Source: Candidatus Gillettellia adelgis (lineage in GTDB: Bacteria > Pseudomonadota > Gammaproteobacteria > Enterobacterales > Enterobacteriaceae). From it: DNA of 64,000 nucleotides. The notes under the pieces were generated by a model. That model saw only the letters and a program-made list of their open reading frames with translations, had not been told where the DNA came from and searched no databases. The stretch's first letter is position 1; every line of letters begins with the position of its first letter. Positions 51,749 to 62,340 of this stretch are shown in pieces. A program made the position numbers and the translations under genes. The DNA is taken from contig CP047043.1 of the NCBI GenBank assembly GCA_020541285.1, positions 1,116,001 to 1,180,000 on the forward strand, written 5' to 3'.

Positions 51749-52173
51749 TCAGAATACCTGAACGCCATCGATGTAGACTACAGTCAGAAATCAATATTAT
51801 TCCTCTTCTTGATGTGCTGCTTGTATTGTTGCTAATTTTTATAGCGACTACACCAATGATTACGCAAAGTGTAGAGATCAATCTACCTTATTCTCACCAG
51901 ATTAAAACAGTGTCTGGTACTCAAAATCCTCCGGTAATTCTTGAGATTTCTGGTATTGATCAATACACACTGCTGATAGATCATCAGCGTCTGGCGTTAC
52001 TTCCACTCAAGCAAGTAGCAATCGCAGCTAAGTTACGCTGGATAGCTGACCCGCAAACAGTTTTTTTAATCGGTGGGGATAAGAATGTTCCTTATAGTGA
52101 AATCATCAAAGCATTAAATATTCTCCAACAAGTAGGCATACGATCCGTAGGACTCATGACTAAGCCTATTTAA
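51745..52173 (+). CDS. tolR: Tol-Pal system protein TolR
   Basis: Partner of TolQ; its single membrane helix (residues about 18-40, [16 protein letters not shown]) carries the proton-path aspartate, Asp23. It is 142 residues, the E. coli length. The periplasmic domain ending [14 protein letters not shown] is conserved. It overlaps tolQ by four bases. Confidence 0.97.
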   Translation: MIRIPERHRCRLQSEINIIPLLDVLLVLLLIFIATTPMITQSVEINLPYSHQIKTVSGTQNPPVILEISGIDQYTLLIDHQRLALLPLKQVAIAAKLRWIADPQTVFLIGGDKNVPYSEIIKALNILQQVGIRSVGLMTKPI

Positions 52174-52254
52174 ACATAACTTATGCAATACGCTTTCTTG
52201 GAGCTATATTGTGAAAGCCTCTGATAAATAGCAGTAGTTTTTTAGGACCTGATT

Positions 52255-53070
52255 TTGATACAGGAAAACAAGAAAAATAACACACTAAAGCTTGCTATTG
52301 TTGTTTCTAGTGCTTTGCACTTAATGATGTTGATTTTACTGATTTTTAGTTCTTTTAAAAAAAATATCATCACTACTAACAATAAAAGTTCTGAATTTAA
52401 CATAGTAATGGTTGATTCTAACCCGGCGGTTGACCAACTTAATAGTGAGAAACAATTAAGCAATAATTCTCAGTATACTAAACAGTCACACCCGATAAAA
52501 TTTCAGAAACAAGCTGAACAACTAAAAACACAACTACATAAAACACAAAAAAAATCCAACATCGTTAAAGCAAAGCCTGATACATTTGCTATAGGATATA
52601 TTAAGAAAAATAAAAATGCTAAAATCAAGGATGCTGCACTACGAGCACAAACCACGATTGACGCCACACAACCATCCTTAATAGTTGATGGTCTGATTAA
52701 TAGCTTACTAAATACAAACAATATAACAAAAACAGTAAACCAGCATAGACAGAACAAAAAAACAGTTGAGATAGATAAAACAAAAGTTTCTACAATTACT
52801 AATGTAGAGATCAATCGTTATATGCGGCAGATTCAACTTGCAATTCAAAGCAAGTTTTATAACTCCGATCTGTTTTCTAGCAAACACTGTGAATTGCGGA
52901 TCACATTAGCATCAAATGGCAAATTGCTCAATGTACAAGAAATAAGAGGTAATCCAGCGCTATGTCAGACCGCTATCTCTGCTGCTACGTTAGCACAGAT
53001 CCCACCACCACCAAACGACACTGTTTATCAATATTTTAAAAATTTTACATTAGGATTTAAACCTCAATAA
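52255..53070 (+). CDS. tolA: Tol-Pal system protein TolA, shortened
   Basis: Connects the TolQR motor to Pal at the outer membrane. It has a TTG start and 271 residues against 421 in E. coli. The N-terminal membrane helix is at about residues 13-36 (KLAIVVSSALHLMMLILLIF). The C-terminal domain III (about 180-271) is intact, with NRYMRQIQLAIQSKFY and the paired cysteines in KHCELRI and PALCQTA. The long Ala/Lys-rich helical domain II is replaced by a much shorter Lys/Gln/Asn-rich linker. It is 81 bases after tolR. Confidence 0.94.
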   Translation: MIQENKKNNTLKLAIVVSSALHLMMLILLIFSSFKKNIITTNNKSSEFNIVMVDSNPAVDQLNSEKQLSNNSQYTKQSHPIKFQKQAEQLKTQLHKTQKKSNIVKAKPDTFAIGYIKKNKNAKIKDAALRAQTTIDATQPSLIVDGLINSLLNTNNITKTVNQHRQNKKTVEIDKTKVSTITNVEINRYMRQIQLAIQSKFYNSDLFSSKHCELRITLASNGKLLNVQEIRGNPALCQTAISAATLAQIPPPPNDTVYQYFKNFTLGFKPQ

Positions 53071-53456
53071 CGATCAATTAATACAGCGATGCTATAAGCA
53101 TATACCAGGTGTATATCCTGACAAAAAATCAGTATCAACGCAATCATGTAATCCGTAGAAAAGTACTTATTATGCAAGGTGATCCAGAAAAAATAGCAGC
53201 GCAGGCACTAGATATGTATTTAAATAACTTACGTTATACGTCACATCTAAAATAATATTTTGCACTATCAGTAAAAATATAGATTTTTCTTTTTTCATAT
53301 TGATGATTGGTCTTTATATTTTATTGTGGTCCTTCAATAAATACAGACATACCTCATAATCAATCAACAGGGGTTTTGGAGTGATTCAGATTATATCGCT
53401 AGGTTATTAATGCTATGATATTTATTAAAATACTTTAATTAGATAAAGAAGGTAAA
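53071..53456. other. Spacer tolA-tolB with an unexplained open frame
   Basis: The frame 53082-53255 stays open for 57 codons and reads like real protein: VIRRKVLIMQGDPEKIAAQA then LDMYLNNLRYTSHLK and stop. Possible starts are GTG 53109 or ATG 53172, both without a ribosome-binding site. I recognise no family. It may be the tail of a dead gene or a small unknown protein. Confidence 0.4.
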
Positions 53457-54746
53457 ATGAAACAATCCTGTCGCATAGCACTAGGTTTGGTGCTATGGGT
53501 ATCTGTTCTTCACGCAGAAGTTCGCATTGAAATCACCCAAGGGACTGATTCTACTGATCCGATTGGTGTAATACCATTTACATGGGCTGGTTCTAATACG
53601 CTTCCAGAAAATATTAGCCAAATTATTGCTGCAGACTTGCGTAACAGTGGAAAATTCAATCCGCTTGACATCACACGCTTACCGCAGCAACCAACCATCG
53701 CCTCTGAAGTAACCCCAGAAGCCTGGGTTGCACTAGGGATTAATACTATAGTGGTTGGCCAAGTAAAGCCTGCTGCAAATAGCATGTACTTTATTTCTTA
53801 TCAACTAGTAGATACCACGCGTTCCCTAGGAAATATTCTTATACAGAATCAATATAAAGTCACTAAAAAATGGTTGCGTTATTCTGCGCATACCATTAGT
53901 GATGAAATATTTAAAAAGCTAGTCGGGATTAAGGGAGCATTTCACACCCGTATCGCTTACATAGTACAATCTAGTACAAGTGCCTTTCCTTATGAATTAC
54001 GCGTGGCAGACTATGATGGTTATAACCAGTTTGTAGTACACCATTCTCCTGAATTACTAATGTCACCGGCTTGGTCACCAGATGGTAACGAGGTAGCCTT
54101 TGTAACTTTTGAACGTGGGCACTCAGCACTAGTTATAAAAAACTTAACTAACGGAGCTATCCGCCAAATAGCTGCCTTCCCACGTCACAATGGAGCACCA
54201 GCGTTTTCCCCAGACGGAAGTCATCTGGCATTTGCGCTATCTAAAAACGGCAGCTTAAACCTATATATGATGAACCTTCGCTCCGGTCAGATAAAACAAA
54301 TTACCAATGAAAGAAGCAATAATACTGAGCCCACCTGGTTCCCAGATGGACAGACTCTAGCTTACACTTCTGATCAAGGAGGCAAACCACAAATTTATAA
54401 GATCAGCACTAGCGGAGGAGTATCGCAGCGGTTAACATGGGAGGGTTCTCAAAATCAGAATGCTAAAATTACTGCTGATGGTAATTTTTTAGTTATGGTA
54501 AGTTCTAAGAATGGCGTGCAACATATCGCTACACAAGATCTAAAATCAGGATCAGTGAAAATCATAACTGACACTCTTCTAGACGAAACACCTAGTATTG
54601 CACCAAATGATACAATGGTAATCTATAGTGCTATATACGGTATGAGATCCACATTACAACTGATATCAACTGATGGACACTTTAAGAAGCACCTCCCGAT
54701 TATTGATGGGCAAGTTACATCCCCTTCCTGGTCGCCGTACCTATGA
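53457..54746 (+). CDS. tolB: Tol-Pal system protein TolB
   Basis: Periplasmic beta-propeller that binds Pal and TolA. It is 429 residues (E. coli 430). A signal peptide covers about residues 1-20 (ends SVLHA before EVRIEITQG). The six-bladed propeller repeats are visible as [26 protein letters not shown] and [19 protein letters not shown]. The C-terminal SPSWSPYL is intact. Confidence 0.97.
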   Translation: MKQSCRIALGLVLWVSVLHAEVRIEITQGTDSTDPIGVIPFTWAGSNTLPENISQIIAADLRNSGKFNPLDITRLPQQPTIASEVTPEAWVALGINTIVVGQVKPAANSMYFISYQLVDTTRSLGNILIQNQYKVTKKWLRYSAHTISDEIFKKLVGIKGAFHTRIAYIVQSSTSAFPYELRVADYDGYNQFVVHHSPELLMSPAWSPDGNEVAFVTFERGHSALVIKNLTNGAIRQIAAFPRHNGAPAFSPDGSHLAFALSKNGSLNLYMMNLRSGQIKQITNERSNNTEPTWFPDGQTLAYTSDQGGKPQIYKISTSGGVSQRLTWEGSQNQNAKITADGNFLVMVSSKNGVQHIATQDLKSGSVKIITDTLLDETPSIAPNDTMVIYSAIYGMRSTLQLISTDGHFKKHLPIIDGQVTSPSWSPYL

Positions 54747-54788
54747 TACATAGGTTAAGACATATAAAACTATACTAAGGAACAAAAA

Positions 54789-55298
54789 ATGCATTCAAAT
54801 AAAATACTACACGTGTTTTTTATAACATTACTAGTTATAGGTGTATCAGGTTGTAGCTCTAACCAATACAAAAATGACGATCAAACACACATAAAAGCTG
54901 ACACTGATATAGAAAATAGCAGACATGACTTTTCTTCTACAGAAGAAACACTTTTAGAAATAGAAGCATTACATAAGAATAAAACTGTTTACTTTAATCT
55001 AGATAAATATGATATTAGCTCTGCGTTTACTCAAATGCTGGATGCACATGGGACGTTCTTGCGTAATCATTCATTCTATAAGGTAACTATTGAAGGACAT
55101 GCAGATGAACGTGGTACACCAGAATATAACATTGCTCTAGGTGAACGTCGTGCTAACTCCGTTAAAATGTACTTACAAAGCAAAGGTGTTGCTGCTGATC
55201 AGATTTCTATCATTTCTTATGGTGAAGGAAAGCCAGCCGCATTAGGTCATGACGAAGCAACTTATTCTAAAAATCGTCGTGCTGTTCTAATTTACTAA
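54789..55298 (+). CDS. pal: Peptidoglycan-associated lipoprotein Pal
   Basis: Outer-membrane lipoprotein that binds peptidoglycan. It is 169 residues (E. coli 173). The lipobox VSGC places the lipidated cysteine at residue 22. The OmpA-like domain has [11 protein letters not shown] and [20 protein letters not shown], the diaminopimelate-binding region. An AAGGAACAAAA ribosome-binding site precedes the ATG. Confidence 0.97.
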   Translation: MHSNKILHVFFITLLVIGVSGCSSNQYKNDDQTHIKADTDIENSRHDFSSTEETLLEIEALHKNKTVYFNLDKYDISSAFTQMLDAHGTFLRNHSFYKVTIEGHADERGTPEYNIALGERRANSVKMYLQSKGVAADQISIISYGEGKPAALGHDEATYSKNRRAVLIY

Positions 55299-55307
55299 GA
55301 AAATTAT

Positions 55308-56090
55308 ATGAAAAGTAATTTTAGATATGATGTTTTTCGTCTTTTGTTGCTGATTGATAGTGTAGCGGCCCATAGCGTCGCTACTGCCCAAGCGCCAATT
55401 AGCCATATCAGTTATAATTCACTTGAAGAACAGATAACCTCGCTTAAACAAATTAGTGATTCTCAGGGCCAATTCTTATATCAACTCGAGACACAACTCT
55501 CTGAAAATCAGAGCGATATTGACACTCTGCGCGGACAAATTCAAGAAACTCAACATCAATTAAGTCAAGTAGTTGAACACCAAAAACACATCGATCAACA
55601 GATTAACCATCTGAATACAAGTGACGTCCATCCTGACAGCACTATAGATAAGCAAAAAACCACTAACTTCTCTAGCAATAATAGCAAAACACTTACGACT
55701 GTAGAGAATCATGTACATGAAAATAGCGACTATAATACAGCTATTTCTCTAGCGCTAGAAAAAAAACAATTTGACCATGCAATCTCTGCGTTTTACTCCT
55801 TCCTTAAAAAATATCCACAATCTACTTATCAACCTAATGCAAATTATTGGTTAGGTCAGCTTTTTTATAGTCAAGGCAATACAAAGAATGCAGCCTACTA
55901 TTTTTCGGTAGTAATCAAGTACTACGCAAAGTCATCTAAATCACCCGATGCCATGTATAAAATAGGTTGCATTATGCAGGAAAGAGGACAGCCTAAAAAA
56001 GCTAAGATTATATTTCAACAAGTAATAAAACGCTATCCACTTAGCAAAGCATCTGCCCTCGCGAAACATCGCATATACTTATTAAAATAA
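55308..56090 (+). CDS. cpoB: Cell division coordinator CpoB
   Basis: Periplasmic protein that links PBP1B activity with Tol during division; both partners are in this window. It is 260 residues (E. coli 263). A signal peptide ends near ATAQA, followed by APISHISYNSLEEQ. A coiled-coil trimerisation region covers about residues 38-105. A TPR domain occupies the C-terminal half (NANYWLGQLFYSQGNTKNAA). The signal peptide is less hydrophobic than usual because of an Asp near residue 17. Confidence 0.95.
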   Translation: MKSNFRYDVFRLLLLIDSVAAHSVATAQAPISHISYNSLEEQITSLKQISDSQGQFLYQLETQLSENQSDIDTLRGQIQETQHQLSQVVEHQKHIDQQINHLNTSDVHPDSTIDKQKTTNFSSNNSKTLTTVENHVHENSDYNTAISLALEKKQFDHAISAFYSFLKKYPQSTYQPNANYWLGQLFYSQGNTKNAAYYFSVVIKYYAKSSKSPDAMYKIGCIMQERGQPKKAKIIFQQVIKRYPLSKASALAKHRIYLLK

Positions 56091-56320
56091 AAAAATGCAT
56101 AGAGACATCAGTTAATTCTACTAAACGCTCAGTTCATTATCTAATAATCAACTATTAGACTTACAATGATAATATGTTCAGAACATATCAGTATTCTTTA
56201 TTTTCTCATCTACATTATAATAAGAATTCAAACTACTAAGATATGTATACATTTGAATGATTAGGCATGAAATTTAGTAAGATATTATCCCTCACATTGT
56301 TTATATGATAATCACAATCT

Positions 56321-56413
56321 AACTTTACTATCGGTAAAGTTGACGACTACCGCTTCGGTTATTAGGAAAACTGCTATACCAGTTTAGTGATAGAGTTTAA
56401 CCGTATCTCACTA
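56321..56413 (+). other. Cluster of four adjacent hairpins
   Basis: Consecutive perfect stems: AACTTTAC/GTAAAGTT (8 bp), ACCG/CGGT (4 bp), AAACTG/CAGTTT (6 bp) and TTAGTGA/TCACTAA (7 bp), all within 93 bases. The density is higher than expected for neutral AT-rich DNA. It may be a remnant of a structured RNA or a non-coding RNA; no family is recognised. Confidence 0.35.
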
Positions 56414-56770
56414 AAGAAGATAGTTAACGCTTAATATGTTCATTGTTTATACCTTTATATTTATATGCTGACTCTTAATAACAAAGATGTACAACACATG
56501 CGTAAAAGTTGATTAGCTGATTATGACTCTATTTTGACCTTATAATATACGCATAATCGATATCGTTCTGTGAGCATGAACAAAAACCAACAACGTACTC
56601 GTTTTTTATAAAACATGCTAGTTGGTGCGTGCAGCATCTAATTCATTATTCTAGCTATGCCACTAGCTATAACCAGTATTTTTTATACTATACATTTAGC
56701 AAAAACAACATCATTACATAGCATCCTTAGTTTCTCGATCACTATAAAAACGTTACACAGGTCTAATATA

Positions 56771-56807
56771 AACCCCCTCAGTAACATTGAGGGGTTTCTA
56801 CTTTTTT
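56771..56807 (+). terminator. Orphan intrinsic terminator
   Basis: AACCCC(C)TCA pairs with TGAGGGGTT with one bulged C, then TTTCTACTTTTTT. It is a good plus-strand terminator, 680 bases after cpoB, with no intact gene in between. It could be what is left of a lost gene or tRNA unit, or end the cpoB transcript. Confidence 0.65.
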
Positions 56808-57079
56808 AAAACAGTATATTCGATTTTTATAAACTGAAGTACGATATGTTCATTTTTCTTTTTATTCAAAAATAATACTTGCACACTCAGAAATTATTAG
56901 TAAAACATATATATATTAACCGTACCTTTTTCCATGAACAGAAATACTAATCCAGAATTAGTTGAGTAATTTTAATCTAATTTCACAGTACATAATAGAT
57001 TCATGAGAATATTTAGAAAACTTTTCAACAGGAATATACTTTAAAGGAGGTAACGAATATCTATTAACTACTATAAGTA

Positions 57080-58474
<1,395 letters not shown>

Positions 58475-59110
58475 CTAAGATTTATTAAGACTAGCCATGA
58501 TATTTTTTGCATGCTTACGTAAACGATGACGGCAAAATATGAGCTGCAGTCGACTGCCGCCGACTTGTTGCCATAACACTGCAGCACGTATACCTGCTAA
58601 TAACGTCGCACGCACCTTAGCCTGCACCTGTGAATTCTGCAAAATTGCTGCAGAACCGATAACCTGAATACGTGGTCCAAGCGGACTCACTACATCGATA
58701 TACATACCTGCAATCGCATTGATAATCGTATTTGACTCAAGCGTAAAATGCACGAGTTGACGCTCGAGTTGGTTGAGACGCTCGCTAAGGATTTGTAGCG
58801 CATGTTTATTAGCATGCAGTTTTCGCTCTAATACCATTAAGCTTAGAGTGTAACGAATTAGCTCGGCGCTCGACGTTGTATGACTAGCATTAAGTACGCT
58901 TATTAGGGTTTTTAAACCAACTTTAAGTTGACGCACTTCACCACCAAATACTGATAACGTAGAAGTAGAATTTATATATAATAAGCTTCTAAGAGAAGTA
59001 TGCAAAGCTGGACAATCACATTGTCCTTGATATGCTAGTTGCTGAACTAGCCGTGCCGCTTGACTAATTCCGGCCATTGCTAATGTGATATCATAATAAT
59101 TCTTCGCCAC
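58475..59110 (-). CDS. hflD: High-frequency lysogenisation protein HflD homologue
   Basis: Membrane-associated protein of uncertain cellular role, known for lambda CII regulation. The GTG start at 59110 has an excellent AAAGGAG ribosome-binding site and gives (V)[20 protein letters not shown] and 211 residues (E. coli 213). The frame stays open 41 codons upstream with a hydrophobic stretch, but this has no homology and lacks a ribosome-binding site. [19 protein letters not shown] and [20 protein letters not shown] are conserved. Confidence 0.94.
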   Translation of the reverse strand: MAKNYYDITLAMAGISQAARLVQQLAYQGQCDCPALHTSLRSLLYINSTSTLSVFGGEVRQLKVGLKTLISVLNASHTTSSAELIRYTLSLMVLERKLHANKHALQILSERLNQLERQLVHFTLESNTIINAIAGMYIDVVSPLGPRIQVIGSAAILQNSQVQAKVRATLLAGIRAAVLWQQVGGSRLQLIFCRHRLRKHAKNIMASLNKS

Positions 59111-59497
59111 AGAAACTCCTTTAAACACAATGTGTAATATATAATGTGCGGCATAAAGTATATGCATCAAAAGGATGACAACAATGGCGATAAATCCGTA
59201 ATGATTAACTGCAGCTATAATTAAAGATGACAAAAATATTAAGGATTATACTATAACATTAAGGAATGCACGAATCGCTAGTAAACCGATACAACATAAA
59301 AATGTTGCATGTAATAAAGCAATGTAACATCTACAACATCATATGTCAGGCAATATAGTTTAAGTATTAAAAGTAGATCTTCTTTACTTCTTATATCTAA
59401 TCCGTGATATCTTTTTTCACCAGATAACTAAACATTCAAAATAAAAAACTCTGAAAGCTTTATAGTAAAAGACACCTTGTATTAAATTAGCTACATA
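59111..59497. other. Spacer hflD-mnmA
   Basis: Wider than in E. coli. No relic or clear promoter seen. Confidence 0.5.
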
Positions 59498-60598
59498 TTA
59501 CGCTAGACGTTGTTCAATCAAGCCACCTCCAAGACAGACGTCTCCTTGATAGAAGACCGCAGACTGACTTGGAGTCACAGCAAATATTGGTTCTTCAAAT
59601 CGCACTTTGATGCGCAAATTGTCAAGTAAAGTAATGCGACAAGGGATATCCTTCTGGCGATAACGAGTTTTTACTGTACAACATAGTGGTTCTTTACGTG
59701 GTATACGGTCCACCCAATGCAGTTGATGTGCGATTAAACCGACAGACATTAAAGATGGGTGATCATGCCCTTGTGCAGCTACTAGTATATTATTGGTTAC
59801 ATCTTTCTCAACTACATACCACGGTTCCTTACTGCTATTTTTTATACCACCGATACCCAACCCTTTACGTTGACCTATGGTGTAATACATCAAACCCTGG
59901 TGCTTACCGATCCTCTGACCATCTATGCTAATAATTAAACCTGGCTGTATAGGCAAATAACGCCCTAAAAAATCACGGAACTTGCGCTCACCGATAAAAC
60001 AAATGCCGGTAGAATCTTTTTTATTAGCAGTAACTAACATTAACTGCTTAGCAATACTCCGTACTTTTATTTTTTCTAAATTACCAACTGGGAACAAAGT
60101 TTGTGATATCTGCTTATGACTCAGTGTATATAGAAAATAACTTTGGTCTTTATTGTTATCTATACCACGCAAAAGTCGGCTTTTGCCATCTATATCCTGA
60201 CGCTGTACATAATGACCACTAGCAATAAAGTCTGCTCCAAGATCTTCTTTAGCGAATTCTAGAAAAGCTTTAAATTTAATCTCTTTATTACATAAAATGT
60301 CTGGATTAGGTGTACGACAAGCGCGATATTCTTTTAGAAACTCTTCAAACACGTTATCCCAATACTCCACTGTAAAGTTCACTGTATGCAACTTGATGCC
60401 TATTTTATCACATACTGCTTGCGCATCAGCTAAATCAGCAGCAGCTGAGCAATATTCCTCGCTATCATCTTCTTCCCAGTTCTTCATGAATAACCCTTCA
60501 ACATGGTATCCTTGCTGATGCAATAAATAGGCCGCCACGGAAGAATCGACGCCGCCTGAAACACCAACAATGACTTTTTTTTGACTTTTGTTTAACAT
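59498..60598 (-). CDS. mnmA: tRNA-specific 2-thiouridylase MnmA
   Basis: Thiolates U34 of lysine, glutamate and glutamine tRNAs with sulfur relayed by the Tus proteins, three of which are encoded at 32-33.7 kb. It is 366 residues (E. coli 368). The PP-loop SGGVDSS is at 14-20, and the catalytic cysteines are Cys103 (PDILCNKE) and Cys200 ([12 protein letters not shown]). The C-terminal [19 protein letters not shown] is intact. Confidence 0.97.
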   Translation of the reverse strand: MLNKSQKKVIVGVSGGVDSSVAAYLLHQQGYHVEGLFMKNWEEDDSEEYCSAAADLADAQAVCDKIGIKLHTVNFTVEYWDNVFEEFLKEYRACRTPNPDILCNKEIKFKAFLEFAKEDLGADFIASGHYVQRQDIDGKSRLLRGIDNNKDQSYFLYTLSHKQISQTLFPVGNLEKIKVRSIAKQLMLVTANKKDSTGICFIGERKFRDFLGRYLPIQPGLIISIDGQRIGKHQGLMYYTIGQRKGLGIGGIKNSSKEPWYVVEKDVTNNILVAAQGHDHPSLMSVGLIAHQLHWVDRIPRKEPLCCTVKTRYRQKDIPCRITLLDNLRIKVRFEEPIFAVTPSQSAVFYQGDVCLGGGLIEQRLA

Positions 60599-60654
60599 AG
60601 AGTGTGCAAACCAGATAATAACAAGAAATGCACCATTCTATCACGTAAAACAAT

Positions 60655-61115
60655 ATGAGCGCATCACCTCTATACTGGGTCAAGGTTGGCTAGTAAAATT
60701 TATAAACACATTTCTGTGCGCATTTAATATTATAGTTCAAAACTATATTGATTATACGCTGCGCGATAAAATCTCGCTTAATTTTCAGCAGTCTTGATAT
60801 CTTATAATACCGTATACTACGATAAGTCATGATACTTATCGAACTATTATGACTTGCCACTAGCATTATATGAGTATATATTTTGTGATAAAACTATAAT
60901 TCACTCACTACATAGTATATTACTTTTAATTAAAATTTTATATATACTTATCTATCTTTAAAAGCCATAAAACAAACTTATAAAACGACCAAGAAGTTTA
61001 TAAAAATTTTAATTGCGCTTATGCTAGATTGAAGACTAAGCAAAATATACAGTAAAATATTTACCCGATCTTCATTTTCAATAATCATCGCGATGAAGAG
61101 AAAAACTAATTTTAT
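60655..61115 (-). pseudogene. nudJ: nudJ (Nudix phosphatase) relic
   Basis: Enterobacteria have nudJ directly upstream of mnmA. Minus-strand translation gives FIAMIIENEDRVNIL near 61097, aligning with NudJ TVACVVHAEGKFLVV. Near the other end RSIRYYKIS aligns with ESIRCYQSG, and LVASHNSSI with LQASNLRSPL. The distance between these fits the 153-residue gene. The Nudix box itself is not readable. Confidence 0.6.
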
Positions 61116-61187
61116 ATAACATGTAGTACAATTCATCTCAATCATCTCATTGGGCGTGGTTTATTAAGATATTTAAAGCTGAAATAA

Positions 61188-61840
61188 TCAAACTAGCCTG
61201 CATCAATATTATTCTTATAAATATTCTAAGTCTATAAATATTACTTATGTACCATCAGATCCTAGATGCCCACTGTTATTTTAACTAAAAAATATTGCTT
61301 TACGTGTCATAACGCCTTTAACAAATTGTATGGAGAGTTATAATAAAGAAAATAATATCTTGAAAAGAAACGGAAATTTTAAGCAGAAAGCTATATTTTG
61401 ACATCAAAGATGTTTAATATTATCCGGTTAATAAATGTATTATAACACAACATACGATGGTATCGTTATATCAGATCTTTTAATGTTTGTCTTAGTGTTT
61501 CAGATGAGCCAAAACCGGTTAATACTATATGCTGAATACGTTATTTAATCAGTTAAACCATAAGACATTTCAATACTAAAAGATAACTGTTCTAACACTT
61601 AGCATATTTGGGTTACAATTTATATCTAAAAATCTAAATAAAATTTTAATTCGCCAATCAGAGACAAACAACAGAACGATGACTTATAGTCTTGAGCATT
61701 AACACACCAAGATAAATATAAGAAATAACATATTACAATCTAGAATTTTCTCGATTGCCAATTCAGTGTTGCGCAAAAAAGTGAGGTCTAATATAGAAGA
61801 CCCTTATATCTATACCAATACATATAAATCTTATTTAACA
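61188..61840 (-). pseudogene. rluE: rluE (23S rRNA pseudouridine synthase) relic
   Basis: rluE precedes nudJ in enterobacteria. The minus strand near 61200-61266 reads SRI*WYISNIYRLRIF, aligning without gaps with RluE LRLIRYAMGDYSLDNL. A frameshifted RR then MT upstream matches VRRMTAHVG. The remaining part is set from the normal length only. Confidence 0.45.
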
Positions 61841-62340
61841 ATAATGATAAGCACCTTTAGCTTAGATTGCTAATTCTAGCGATATTTAACCATATTACAT
61901 TCAATATAAACCTTCCAAATACTTACAATAACTAAAACACTTTAAGAGTAAACTAACTAATGATCTTATGCAGTTAGTATAGACACTCAATTGTAGTTAG
62001 TGTAAATGCGCAATGAGAAACTAAAATTTTGATAATTGCCAATGTATTATGGTCAAAAAAGATATACTGACAAGTGTATAACATAATGTGCCGGCCGACA
62101 TATACTCTTATTTTAGAGGTCTAGAAAATTACAAATAATAACGATAGATTTATTCGGACCTAACCTGAAAAATTAGGTAAGCTAATCAACATCGATAAAG
62201 CCTTACATGCACAAAGCCTATAAACTATAGAGAGTTTATAGAATACACAAGAATTCCTAAATATTAGTAGAATAAGCTTTCAAAGCAGAAATAGAACACA
62301 GCAATATAGTAAACCCTTACCGCAGTATATCGAGCATCAT
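61841..62340. other. Spacer before mrcB, nothing recognised
   Basis: AT-rich; no gene, relic or terminator could be supported. Confidence 0.5.

Larger units (their letters stand above)
56091..57079. other. Spacer cpoB-purB with hairpins
   Basis: No gene. It contains a dense series of hairpins at 56321-56413 and an intrinsic terminator at 56771-56807. In E. coli this side of cpoB holds a lysine/valine tRNA cluster; no tRNA-like sequence is found here. Confidence 0.55.

Noticed and set aside
59111-59233. N-terminal membrane extension of HflD
   Set aside because: The strong AAAGGAG site and homology both point to the GTG at 59110; the extension is only frame that happens to be open.
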